Of a stretch of DNA of 62,050 nt, positions 8,677 to 16,765 are shown in pieces. Origin of the DNA: CAYJPV01 sp964396055. GTDB lineage: Bacteria; Acidobacteriota; Vicinamibacteria; Vicinamibacterales; JAKQTR01. The first letter of the stretch is position 1. Every line of letters begins with the position of its first letter. Location: contig CAYNDV010000009.1 of assembly GCA_964396055.1 (NCBI GenBank), forward strand, positions 1-62,050. Reading direction: 5' to 3'. The notes beneath the pieces were generated by a model, which was given only the letters and a program-made list of their open reading frames with translations, was not told the origin of the DNA and made no database searches. Position numbers and translations under genes: made by a program.

Positions 8677-9951
8677 GTGCCTGCCAGTCCGCCCGTCCGT
8701 TCCGTCGACGTCCCGTCCGTCCTCGATCGCCTGTGCCACCGCTTCCCGTCGGGGCTCGTCGATGCCATCGTCGAGTTCGAGCCCGGCCGGCGGATCACGG
8801 CCGTCAAGAACGTGACCGTCAACGAAGACTTCTTCCAGGGCCACTTTCCGGAGGTGCCCCTGATGCCGGGCGTGCTCATCATCGAGTCGCTGGCCCATGT
8901 CGCCTCCGTGTTGGTGCTGCACACCGGCGTCGAACTGCGCAACGCGCGGGCGTACCTGCGCGGCGTGAATGACGCGAAGTTCCGCCGCCAGGTCGTGCCC
9001 GGCGACCAGGTCCGGCTCGCGGTGGAGCAGCGCGCCGCGCGGCGGGGCCTGACCCGGCTGGCGGGCACCGCCTCGGTGGGCGGCCAGGTCGTGGCCGAGG
9101 CCGAGCTGCTGATCGCCGTCGTCGAAGCCGCCGCCTCCGTCCACCCGACCGCGATGGTCCATCCCGATGCCGTCATCGGCCCGGGCACCATCGTCGGCCC
9201 GCACGTGGCCATCGGCCCCGACGTCCGCATCGGGCGCAACAACCGGATCGGGGCCTCGTGCGTCCTCGACGGGCTGACGGAAATCGGCGACGACAACGTG
9301 CTCTACCCGCTGGGGTCGTACGGCTTGGCGCCGCAGGATCTCAAGTACAAGGGCGAACCCACGAAGCTGGTCATCGGCAACGGCAACGTCTTCCGCGAGT
9401 TCGTGACGATCCACCGCGGCACCATCGGCGGCCGGGGCGCCACGACCATCGGGCACCGCAACTACCTGATGGCCTACTCACACGTGGCCCACGACTGCCT
9501 GGTCGGCAACGACACGATCCTCTCGCACGGGACGACGCTCGGCGGCCACGTGGACGTCGACGACTGCGCCATCCTCGGCGGCTACGCCGGGGTGCACCAG
9601 TTCTGCCGCGTCGGGAAGTACGCCTTCATCGGCGGATTCTCGGCCTGCACGAAGGACGTGCTGCCCTACTCGAAGACTGTCGGCAACCGCGCGATGATCT
9701 ACGGCATGAACACCGTGGGCCTCGTGCGCCGCGGCTTCTCGGCCGAGACGCTCCGGAAGCTGAAGGCCGCCTACCGGTACCTGCTGGTGTCGAAGCTGCC
9801 CACCAACCGTGCGCTCGACGCCATCGACGCGGACGCGTCGATCGACTGCCCGGAAGTGCGGTACCTCGTGGCCTTCGTGCGCGGCGCCAAGCGCGGCGTG
9901 GTGCTCAAGCGCGCCACGAAGCGGTCCAGCGAATCGAGCGGGGACGACTGA
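8677..9951 (+). CDS. lpxA: fused FabZ-like dehydratase and LpxA acyltransferase
   Basis: A single frame joins two lipid enzymes. Residues about 10-145 are a FabZ hot-dog domain with its catalytic His and Glu (GHFPEVPLMPGVLIIES). Residues about 150-424 are LpxA, UDP-GlcNAc O-acyltransferase: a left-handed beta-helix of hexapeptide repeats, the catalytic-His region (AYSHVAHDC) and the C-terminal helical domain. Together they would dehydrate 3-hydroxyacyl-ACP and also transfer 3-hydroxyacyl from ACP to UDP-GlcNAc, so the domains compete for one substrate. I chose GTG 8677 (AGAGGG upstream); a GTG at 8611 would place the terminator hairpin inside the coding region. No stop or frameshift separates the domains. 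lpxI follows 10 bases on. Confidence 0.9.
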   Translation: MPASPPVRSVDVPSVLDRLCHRFPSGLVDAIVEFEPGRRITAVKNVTVNEDFFQGHFPEVPLMPGVLIIESLAHVASVLVLHTGVELRNARAYLRGVNDAKFRRQVVPGDQVRLAVEQRAARRGLTRLAGTASVGGQVVAEAELLIAVVEAAASVHPTAMVHPDAVIGPGTIVGPHVAIGPDVRIGRNNRIGASCVLDGLTEIGDDNVLYPLGSYGLAPQDLKYKGEPTKLVIGNGNVFREFVTIHRGTIGGRGATTIGHRNYLMAYSHVAHDCLVGNDTILSHGTTLGGHVDVDDCAILGGYAGVHQFCRVGKYAFIGGFSACTKDVLPYSKTVGNRAMIYGMNTVGLVRRGFSAETLRKLKAAYRYLLVSKLPTNRALDAIDADASIDCPEVRYLVAFVRGAKRGVVLKRATKRSSESSGDD

Positions 9952-9961
9952 GGGCCGGGCC

Positions 9962-10807
9962 ATGCGACTCGGCCTCATCGCCGGCAACGGACGGTTTCCC
10001 TTCCTGATCCTCGACGCCGCGCGACGCCTCGGCCACGAGGTGACGGTTATCGCCGTCCAGGAGGAGGCATCGCGGGACCTCGAGGCCGCCGCCGCCGGGC
10101 CGCCGCCGGCAGCCGTGCACTGGGTGTCGCTCGGGCAGCTTGGCCGGGCCATCGAGATCATGCGCGCGGCGGGCGTCAACACCGCCGTCATGGCCGGGCA
10201 GGTCAAGCACGTGAAGATCTTCTCGGGTATCGTCCCGGACAGGCTGCTGTTCTCGGTCCTGCTGCGCCTCCGCTCGAAGAACACCGACGCCCTCATCTCG
10301 GCCGTGGCCGACGTACTCAGGGACCACGGCATCGAGGTGATCGACTCGACTGCGCTGCTGACGCCGCTGCTCGCCGGCGCCGGTCCCCTGACGGCGCGGG
10401 CGCCGTCGGCGGACGAGATGGCCGACCTCGAGTTCGGCTACCGGATGGCGGATGCCATCGCGGGCCTGGACATCGGCCAGACGGTGGTCGTGAAGGACCG
10501 GGCGGTGGTGGCGGTCGAGGCCATGGAGGGCACTGACGAGGTCGTCGCGCGGGCCGGCCGGCTGGCCGGGCCGGGGACCCGGGTGATCAAGGTGGCGAAG
10601 CCGAATCAGGACATGCGGTTCGACGTGCCGGTCGTGGGCCTGGCGACGATCGCGGCCCTGACCGGGGCCGGGGCGTCGGCGCTGTCGGTGGATGCCGGCC
10701 GCGCGCTGCTGCTCGACGGGGCGGCATTCATCGAGGCCGCGGACGCGGCCGGCCTGGCCGTGGTGGGTCGCGCGGCGCCGGGCACCGGGGCAGGGAGGTC
10801 GTCGTGA
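9962..10807 (+). CDS. lpxI: UDP-2,3-diacylglucosamine pyrophosphatase LpxI
   Basis: Cytoplasmic lipid A enzyme that hydrolyses UDP-2,3-diacylglucosamine to lipid X, in place of LpxH. The 281-residue protein has the family's two domains: an N-terminal Rossmann-like part (MRLGLIAGNGRFPF) and the C-terminal DUF1009 domain with DIGQTVVVKDRAVVAVEAMEGTDE and KVAKPNQDMRFDVPVVG, which match LpxI. ATG 9962 fits the family start. It sits between the LpxA fusion and the Gfo/Idh gene, which overlaps its stop by 4 bases (GTGA). LpxB and LpxK are not in the window. Confidence 0.93.
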   Translation: MRLGLIAGNGRFPFLILDAARRLGHEVTVIAVQEEASRDLEAAAAGPPPAAVHWVSLGQLGRAIEIMRAAGVNTAVMAGQVKHVKIFSGIVPDRLLFSVLLRLRSKNTDALISAVADVLRDHGIEVIDSTALLTPLLAGAGPLTARAPSADEMADLEFGYRMADAIAGLDIGQTVVVKDRAVVAVEAMEGTDEVVARAGRLAGPGTRVIKVAKPNQDMRFDVPVVGLATIAALTGAGASALSVDAGRALLLDGAAFIEAADAAGLAVVGRAAPGTGAGRSS

Positions 10808-11751
10808 CACAGCGAACACTCAGGGCGGCGGTGGTCGGCGTCGGGCATCTCGGACGCCACCACGCGCGGATCCTGGGTTCGATGGACGGGGTGCGGCTCA
10901 CGCACGTGGTGGACATCAACGAAGCCCGGGCCCGTGAAATCGCGGCGCCGGTGGGGGCCGAGGCCTGCACCAGCCTCGATGGGCTGGCGGACCAGGTGGA
11001 TCTCGTGTCGGTGGCGACGCCGACCGAGGTGCACCGCGAGGTGGCCGTGCGGTTCCTGGAGCGGGGCGTCCCGGTCCTGGTGGAGAAGCCGCTGGCCCGA
11101 TCGACCGACGAGGCCGACGCCATCATCGCGTGCGCCGCCGCGTCGGGCGCGATCCTGGCTGTCGGCCACACCGAGCGGTTCAATCCGGCGGTGATGGCGG
11201 CGGGGCCCCACGTGCAGGATCCCCGGTTCATCGAGGTGCACCGCCTCGGCACGTTTCCGGAACGCAGCCTCGACATCGACGTCGTCTTCGACCTGATGAT
11301 CCACGACCTCGATCTCGTGCTGGCGTTTGCCGGTTCCGCGGTCGAGAGCCTTGAAGCCGTCGGCGTCCCGGTGCTGACCGGGCGCGTGGACATCGCCAAC
11401 GCCCGCATCCGCTTCGCCTCGGGCTGCGTGGCCAACCTCACGGCCAGTCGGATCAGCCGCGACCGCACGCGCAAGATCCGGTTCTTCCAGCGCGACGCCT
11501 ACATCTCGATCGACTGTGGCGCCAGAGAAGCGGAGATGTACCGGCTCATGCAGGTGCCGGGGGCACGTCCCGCCATCCAGGGTGGACCGATCGCGGTGCA
11601 CGACAGCGAGCCCCTGCGCAACGAACTCGAGGACTTCGCCGCCGCGGTGCGCGACGGGCGCCCGCCCCGCGTGGGGGGCGAGGACGGTCGGCGCGCGGTG
11701 GAACTGGCGCAGCGCATCACCGCACGGATGGCGGAGTCCACACGCCTATGA
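10804..11751 (+). CDS. Gfo/Idh/MocA-family oxidoreductase in the lipid A cluster
   Basis: NAD(P)-dependent sugar oxidoreductase of 315 residues. The N-terminal Rossmann fold is clear (AAVVGVGHLGRHHARIL), followed by the family motif EKPLA and the C-terminal catalytic region (VFDLMIHDLDL, with the conserved Asp and His). The GTG start overlaps the lpxI stop (GTGA), so translation is coupled. The substrate is not shown by sequence. Its place between lpxI and the menaquinone genes suggests a UDP-amino-sugar; GnnA, the UDP-GlcNAc 3-dehydrogenase of 2,3-diamino lipid A, belongs to this family. A partner aminotransferase (GnnB) is absent from the window, so that role is only a hypothesis. Confidence 0.85.
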   Translation: MTQRTLRAAVVGVGHLGRHHARILGSMDGVRLTHVVDINEARAREIAAPVGAEACTSLDGLADQVDLVSVATPTEVHREVAVRFLERGVPVLVEKPLARSTDEADAIIACAAASGAILAVGHTERFNPAVMAAGPHVQDPRFIEVHRLGTFPERSLDIDVVFDLMIHDLDLVLAFAGSAVESLEAVGVPVLTGRVDIANARIRFASGCVANLTASRISRDRTRKIRFFQRDAYISIDCGAREAEMYRLMQVPGARPAIQGGPIAVHDSEPLRNELEDFAAAVRDGRPPRVGGEDGRRAVELAQRITARMAESTRL

Positions 11752-12659
11752 CCTTCGATCCTGCACGCTTCGATGAGCTCGCCGCGGCCCTGGCCGGCCC
11801 GGCGTTTGCCGACGACGGGACCCTCGGGGACCTGTTCGCGTCCGCCGATATCCTGACGCTCGCGATGGCCGCGGACGACCGTCGCCGGGCCCGCCATGGT
11901 GCCGCCGCCACGTTCGTCCGGGTGCACGACCTGGCCGCCTTGCCGGTCGATGGCGACGTGATCCTGCCGCCGGCGGCGCGGGAGATCCGGGTGACCGCGA
12001 GCCATGGCTACACGCCGGCCGACGCCCGGCAGTTGCAGCGTATCGTGATGGCGGCCGGCGACGTGCCCGTGACTGCGGGTTCGGTGGCTGACCTCGAGGC
12101 GGCGTCGGCGTCCGGGACGGGGTCCGTGCGCGACCTGGCGGCGTTCCTGCGCGACGCGGGCGTGCAGGCCGTGGCCGACGCGCCCCTCGACGCGCTGCGC
12201 GACCCGGCGTCGTCGTGCGCCGCCGTGCGTGAGGCGGGGCTGGCGATCGCGCGTGCCACGGCCTCGCGCACGCTGGACGTGCCGGGACGCATCGGGTACC
12301 TGCGGCGGGTGCTGGACGTCGACCGGGCGGTGGGGGGGCTGCGCAGCGTCGCGCCGCTCGCGCGGCGCTGGCACGCGGCGACGCCCTCGACCGGGTACGA
12401 GGACGTCCGTCTCGTGGCGCTGACGCGCCTGCTGCTGCCCTCGGTGCCCTCGGTGCAGGTGGACTGGACGCTCTACGGGCCGAAGCTCGCGCAGGTGGCG
12501 CTGACGATGGGCGCGGATGATCTCGATGCGGTGACCGCCGAGGATGACGCGCCGGACGGGCGTCGCCGCGCCCCGCTCGAGGAGGTGCTGCGCAACATCC
12601 GGGCGGCGGGGCTGACGCCCTGCGAGCGGGACGGCGCGTACCGCCGTCTGGCAGGCTGA
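11748..12659 (+). CDS. MqnE/MqnC-like protein lacking the radical-SAM cysteines
   Basis: A 303-residue protein whose C-terminal half resembles the futalosine-pathway radical SAM enzymes. RLVALTRLLLPSVPSVQVDW then GPKLAQVALTMGADDLDAV (residues about 221-262) and the final RNIRAAGLTPCERDGAYRRL line up with MqnE. The N-terminal half should hold TF.VDRN.NYTN.C...C.FC; here it reads AATFVRVHDLAAL, and the only cysteines are Cys157 and Cys292, so no 4Fe-4S cluster can bind. It is also about 70 residues short. ATG 11748 overlaps the previous stop (ATGA), and mqnA starts 1 base after its stop. It keeps an intact frame, so it is probably a functional non-radical paralogue rather than debris; its job is unknown. 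Confidence 0.75.
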   Translation: MTFDPARFDELAAALAGPAFADDGTLGDLFASADILTLAMAADDRRRARHGAAATFVRVHDLAALPVDGDVILPPAAREIRVTASHGYTPADARQLQRIVMAAGDVPVTAGSVADLEAASASGTGSVRDLAAFLRDAGVQAVADAPLDALRDPASSCAAVREAGLAIARATASRTLDVPGRIGYLRRVLDVDRAVGGLRSVAPLARRWHAATPSTGYEDVRLVALTRLLLPSVPSVQVDWTLYGPKLAQVALTMGADDLDAVTAEDDAPDGRRRAPLEEVLRNIRAAGLTPCERDGAYRRLAG

Positions 12660-12660
12660 C

Positions 12661-13446
12661 GTGCTTAGGCTCGGCGTCGTCGAGTACCTCAACGCCCGGC
12701 CCCTGGTGCACGGCCTGGATCGGCACCCGGAGCGGTTTCGCCTCCGCTATGACGTGCCCGCCCGGTGCGCCGCGCTGCTGCACGAACACGCCATCGACCT
12801 CGGGACGGTTCCGTCGATCGAGTACCTCCGCGGCGGCGACTACCGGATCGTGCCCGGCGTGGCGATCGGCTGCGATGGTCCCGTGGCCTCGGTGGCGATC
12901 TTCGCCCGGGTGCCCATTGCGGACGTCCGCACGCTGGCGCTCGACACGGCGTCGCGCACGTCGGTGGCGCTGGCCCGGATCCTCTGCCACGGCTACTTCG
13001 GCGTGGCGCCCGCCTTCCGGCCGATGCGCCAGGACCCGCGGGCGATGCTGGACGCGTGCGAGGCCGCCGTCGTCATCGGCGACGCCGCACTCACGTTCGA
13101 TCACACCGCCGCCGGCGCGCTCAAGCTCGACCTGGGGGAAGCCTGGCGCGACTTCACCGGCCTGCCCTTCGTGTTCGCCTTCTGGGCCGGCTGGCCCGGC
13201 GCGGCGGTCCTGGACGATGTCAGGGCCCTGCAGGACGCGCGGGACGCCGCCGTGGCGGATCCAGATGGTGTGGCCGCGCGTTTCTTCCCGGCGGATCAGG
13301 CCCTGGCGGCGCTCGGCGCCCGGTACCTTCGTGATAATGTGAAGTACGGGTTCTCCGATCGGCAGGTTGCAGGCGTGGAACGGTTCTACCGCGAGGCGGC
13401 GGCGCTCGGGCTCGTGCCTGGCCTGCGCGACCTGCGGTTCTACTGA
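12661..13446 (+). CDS. mqnA: chorismate dehydratase MqnA
   Basis: First enzyme of the futalosine route to menaquinone: it dehydrates chorismate to 3-enolpyruvyl-benzoate. The 261-residue protein has the periplasmic-binding-protein-like fold of the MqnA/MqnD family with its N-terminal VVEYLNARPL motif, then DLGTVPSIEYLR, the VASVAIFAR strand, RTSVALARIL and the ligand-side GLPFVFAFWAGWPG. GTG 12661 follows the MqnE-like stop by 1 base, and mqnC follows 6 bases after the mqnA stop. SVEYLNA/SIEYLR features point to MqnA rather than MqnD, for which no gene is visible in this window. Confidence 0.92.
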   Translation: MLRLGVVEYLNARPLVHGLDRHPERFRLRYDVPARCAALLHEHAIDLGTVPSIEYLRGGDYRIVPGVAIGCDGPVASVAIFARVPIADVRTLALDTASRTSVALARILCHGYFGVAPAFRPMRQDPRAMLDACEAAVVIGDAALTFDHTAAGALKLDLGEAWRDFTGLPFVFAFWAGWPGAAVLDDVRALQDARDAAVADPDGVAARFFPADQALAALGARYLRDNVKYGFSDRQVAGVERFYREAAALGLVPGLRDLRFY

Positions 13447-13452
13447 CAGACG

Positions 13453-14652
13453 ATGGCCATCGATTCACTCGTACGCAAGGTCCGGGCGGGCGGCCGCCTC
13501 GAGGCCGCTGAGGCGCTGCGGTTGTACCGGGACGCGCCCACGCACGTGCTCGGGCAACTGGCCCACGAGGTACGGTCCCGGCGGCATCCGGGTCCCGAGG
13601 TCACCTACATCATCGACCGCAACGTGAACTACACGAACGTGTGCGTGGCGCGCTGCGCCTTCTGCGCGTTCTATCGGCCGGTCGGGGCGCCGGACGGGTA
13701 TGTCCTGGGGTTCGACGAGATCTTCCGGAAGATCGACGAGACCATCGAGCTGGGCGGCGGCCAGCTGCTGCTCCAGGGCGGGCACAACCCCGATCTGCCG
13801 CTGGAGTGGTACGAGGACCTGTTCCGCGGCGTGAAGCAGCGGTATCCGGCGTTCCGGTTGCACGCCCTGTCGCCGCCGGAGGTGGTCCACCTCTCCCGCC
13901 TCTCGAAGCTGGCGCCGGCTGCCGTGGTCGAGCGGCTCATCGCGGCGGGGCTCGACAGCATTCCGGGCGGTGGGGCCGAGATCCTGGTCGATCGCGTGCG
14001 CCGACTGCTGCACTGCTACTCCAAGGCGACAGCCGACGAGTGGATTGGCGTCATGCGCGACGCGCACCGCGCCGGCCTGCGCACCACGTCGACCATGATG
14101 TACGGGACGGTGGAAACCGACGAGGAACGGATCGAGCACCTGCTGCGCCTGCGTGCCCTGCAGGACGAGACCGGCGGCTTCACCGCGTTCATCGCGTGGA
14201 GCTACCAGCCCGAACACACCGAGCTGCGGGGCCAGGAAGCCACCGGACTCGAGTACCTGCGCACCCTGGCCCTGGCGCGTCTGGTGCTGGACAACATCGA
14301 CAACCTGCAGGCCTCGTGGGTGACCCAGGGCGGCAAGGTCGGGCAGCTGAGCCTGTCGTACGGCGCCAACGACATGGGCAGCGTGATGATCGAAGAGAAC
14401 GTCGTGCGCGCCGCCGGGGCGGCGTACTGCATGGACGAGGTCGAGATCGTCCGCAACATCGAGGACGCGGGTTACGTGGCAAAGCGCCGCAACATGCACT
14501 ACGAGATTCTCGGCGATCCCATCTTCCGCGAACGCGAGGTGCCGCGCGTGCTCGAACTCGCGACGGCGCGGGTGCCGGGCGACCTGGGCGTGCCCGTGGA
14601 GCTGCTGAACTACCCCGCGCGCAGCCGGGCGGAGCGGCAGCGGCGGGGCTGA
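13453..14652 (+). CDS. mqnC: cyclic dehypoxanthinyl futalosine synthase MqnC
   Basis: Radical SAM enzyme that closes the spiro-ring of dehypoxanthinyl futalosine in menaquinone biosynthesis. The 399-residue protein carries the CxxxCxxC cluster site at Cys64, Cys68 and Cys71 (IDRNVNYTNVCVARCAFC), then GGHNPDLPLEWYEDL, LHALSPPEV, GLDSIPGGGAEIL and the MqnC-type end SYGANDMGSVMIEENVV. These last motifs distinguish it from MqnE. ATG 13453 follows mqnA by 6 bases. It serves as the contrast for the gene at 11748, which has the same fold but none of the three cysteines. A canonical MqnE is not found in the window. Confidence 0.94.
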   Translation: MAIDSLVRKVRAGGRLEAAEALRLYRDAPTHVLGQLAHEVRSRRHPGPEVTYIIDRNVNYTNVCVARCAFCAFYRPVGAPDGYVLGFDEIFRKIDETIELGGGQLLLQGGHNPDLPLEWYEDLFRGVKQRYPAFRLHALSPPEVVHLSRLSKLAPAAVVERLIAAGLDSIPGGGAEILVDRVRRLLHCYSKATADEWIGVMRDAHRAGLRTTSTMMYGTVETDEERIEHLLRLRALQDETGGFTAFIAWSYQPEHTELRGQEATGLEYLRTLALARLVLDNIDNLQASWVTQGGKVGQLSLSYGANDMGSVMIEENVVRAAGAAYCMDEVEIVRNIEDAGYVAKRRNMHYEILGDPIFREREVPRVLELATARVPGDLGVPVELLNYPARSRAERQRRG

Positions 14653-14656
14653 TCGG

Positions 14657-14686
14657 CCCTGAACCGTGACCCGGGAACCCTGAACC
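14657..14686. repeat. two copies of CCCTGAACC between mqnC and the deaminase
   Basis: Copies at 14657-14665 and 14678-14686 lie in the 41-base gap, with related GACCC and GAACC words between them. The gap has no Shine-Dalgarno motif. It looks like a short member of the simple intergenic repeats also seen at 46.5 and 52.5 kb. Confidence 0.6.
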
Positions 14687-14693
14687 CCGACCC

Positions 14694-15917
14694 GTGCCGA
14701 CCTACACCGCTGACTGGATTGTCCCGATCGCCGAGCCGCCCCTCGCGGGCGGCTGGATCGCCACGCGTGACGGCGTCATCCTGGCGTCGGGACGGGGGGC
14801 GCCGCCCCCGGCCGCGGACCCCGTTGTGGCCTGCGGTGCCGTGGCCATTCTGCCGGCCCTCGTCAACGCGCACACGCACCTCGAGTTGTCGTGGCTGCGC
14901 GGCCGGGTACCGCCCGCCGGCAGTTTCGTCGACTGGGTGTCGGCGATGATGCGCGTACGGCTGGGCGCCCCGGATGCCGCAGACACCAGGAACCACCGCG
15001 CGGCCATGGCCGCTGCTGCCGCGGAGATGCGGGCGTCGGGGACGGGGCTCGTCGGGGACGTCAGCAACAGCCTCGAGGGGACGGACCTCGTCGCGGACGT
15101 GTTCGACGCGGGCGTGGTGTTCCACGAACTCCTCGGCTTCCGCACGCCTGACCCGGCGGGCCTGGTGGTGCGGGCGATGGACCGGGTGGCCGCGCTGCCG
15201 TCCCGGCCCGGCTGGCGCGTGGCCCTGGCGCCGCACGCGCCGTATTCCGTGTCGCCGGAGTTGTTCGCGGCGATTGCCGCCGCGGCCCCCCCGGACGCGC
15301 CCATCGCGGTACACGTCGCCGAAGGGGCGGAGGAGCGGGACCTGATGGCGACCGGAACGGGACGATGGCGCGATCTGCTCCAGGCGATGGGAGTGTGGGA
15401 TGAGGCCTGGCCGGTGCCGGGGTGCTCACCGGTGACGTATCTCGATCGGCTGGGGCTGTGGTCCCCGCGGGCGCTGGCGGTTCACGCCGTGCAGGCGTCG
15501 CGGACCGACCTGGCGCTGCTCGGCGAACGAGGCGCCACGGTCGTGACGTGCCCGCGCAGCAACCGGTACGTCGGCGCCGGCGACCCGCCGGCGGCCGGGA
15601 TCTTCGCGTCCGGCGTCCGCGTGGCGGTGGGCACCGACAGCCTCAGCAGTGTCGAGGATCTCAACCTCTTTGCCGAACTGGCCCGCCTCCACGAACTGGC
15701 GCCGGGCGTGGCCCCGGCCCGCCTGCTCGAAGCGGCGACGCTGGGTGGTGCCTCAGCCCTGGGCCTGGCCGGCGACTGGGGCACGCTGGAGCCGGGGAGG
15801 CGCGCCGCGCTGGTGGGTGTCGCCGTTCCGCCCGGGCTGGCCGATGTGGAACAATACCTCGTGGGCGGCATCATGCCGCACCAGGTTCAGTGGATCGAGA
15901 GCGGCCGCCCGTGCTGA
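14694..15917 (+). CDS. mqnX: amidohydrolase, probable aminodeoxyfutalosine deaminase
   Basis: Metal-dependent deaminase that would convert 6-amino-6-deoxyfutalosine to futalosine. The 407-residue amidohydrolase has NAHTHLELSWLRG (the HxH metal site and the short-loop signature of this subgroup), GLVGDVSN, the HAPYSVS strand, HVAEGAEE (third His), the HAVQ motif and the catalytic Asp in VAVGTDSLSSVEDLNLFAEL. GTG 14694 is the only start near the family N-terminus; no good ribosome-binding site precedes it. Its position between mqnC and the prenyltransferase gene supports the menaquinone role over a generic chlorohydrolase. The next gene starts inside its last codons (7-base overlap). Confidence 0.82.
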   Translation: MPTYTADWIVPIAEPPLAGGWIATRDGVILASGRGAPPPAADPVVACGAVAILPALVNAHTHLELSWLRGRVPPAGSFVDWVSAMMRVRLGAPDAADTRNHRAAMAAAAAEMRASGTGLVGDVSNSLEGTDLVADVFDAGVVFHELLGFRTPDPAGLVVRAMDRVAALPSRPGWRVALAPHAPYSVSPELFAAIAAAAPPDAPIAVHVAEGAEERDLMATGTGRWRDLLQAMGVWDEAWPVPGCSPVTYLDRLGLWSPRALAVHAVQASRTDLALLGERGATVVTCPRSNRYVGAGDPPAAGIFASGVRVAVGTDSLSSVEDLNLFAELARLHELAPGVAPARLLEAATLGGASALGLAGDWGTLEPGRRAALVGVAVPPGLADVEQYLVGGIMPHQVQWIESGRPC

Positions 15918-16765
15918 CCCGTGTCGTCACCTACGCGTCGTTCGTGCGCTTCAGCCACTCCGTGTTCGCGCTGCCCTTCGCGCTGACCGGCGCCATGTTC
16001 GCCGGCCGGGAGACGCCCCTCACCGCCGGTCGCGTCGTGTGGATCGTGGTCGCGATGGTGGCGGCCCGGAGCGCGGCCATGGGGTTCAATCGGCTCGTCG
16101 ACGCGCGGTTCGATGGCCTCAACCCGCGTACGGCGTCGCGGGAGCTGCCCGCGGGCCGGATGCGCCGACCCGAGGCGATGGCCTTCGTTGTCCTCGCGTC
16201 CGCGGTGTTCGTGGGGGCCGCCTGGGCCCTCGGACCCCTGTGTGTCGCCCTGTCACCTGTGGCGCTGGCCATCGTGTTCTGGTACTCGCTCGCCAAGCGG
16301 TACACCTGGTCCACCCAGGCGTTCCTCGGCCTGGCAATGGCCGTTGCGCCGGTCGGGGGATGGCTGGCCGCCGGCGGCCGGGGTGGCCTCGAACCGTGGC
16401 TCCTGGCTGCCGCGATTGGCACCTGGGTGGCGGGTTTCGACATTCTCTACGCGTGCCAGGATCTCGAGTTCGATCGCGCGCACGGCCTGCAGTCCATTCC
16501 GCAGCGCTTCGGTCTTCCCGCGTCCCTGTGGATCTCGCGCGTGCTGCACGTCATCACCGTCGTGTGCCTGGGGCTGATGGCGGCGGTCGTGCCGCTGGGG
16601 CCGATCTACCTGGCGGGGGTGGCGGGCGTGGCCGTGCTGCTGGCCTACGAACAGTCGCTGGTGTCCGCCGATGATCTGTCGCGCGTGAAGTTCGCCTTCG
16701 ACCTCAACGGATGGGTCGGCATCCTCTACATGGTCACCACGGGAGTGGCGCTCTATGCCCGCTGA
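15911..16765 (+). CDS. mqnP: UbiA-family prenyltransferase of menaquinone synthesis
   Basis: Integral membrane enzyme that attaches the polyprenyl chain to the naphthoate-type intermediate. The 284 residues form eight to nine membrane helices and hold both Asp-rich motifs of the UbiA superfamily: NRLVDARFD (about residues 58-66) and CQDLEFD (about residues 182-188). GTG 15911 was chosen because the family N-terminus (TYASFVRFSHSVFALPFALTGA) begins there; the frame is open much further upstream only as a shadow of the deaminase gene. It overlaps the deaminase by 7 bases and ubiX by 11. MqnP fits the futalosine context better than UbiA itself. Confidence 0.9.
   Translation: MLTRVVTYASFVRFSHSVFALPFALTGAMFAGRETPLTAGRVVWIVVAMVAARSAAMGFNRLVDARFDGLNPRTASRELPAGRMRRPEAMAFVVLASAVFVGAAWALGPLCVALSPVALAIVFWYSLAKRYTWSTQAFLGLAMAVAPVGGWLAAGGRGGLEPWLLAAAIGTWVAGFDILYACQDLEFDRAHGLQSIPQRFGLPASLWISRVLHVITVVCLGLMAAVVPLGPIYLAGVAGVAVLLAYEQSLVSADDLSRVKFAFDLNGWVGILYMVTTGVALYAR

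Noticed and set aside
12661..13446. MqnA gene being MqnD
   Set aside because: The VVEYLNARPL and TVPSIEYLR motifs are of the MqnA type; MqnD is not seen in the window.
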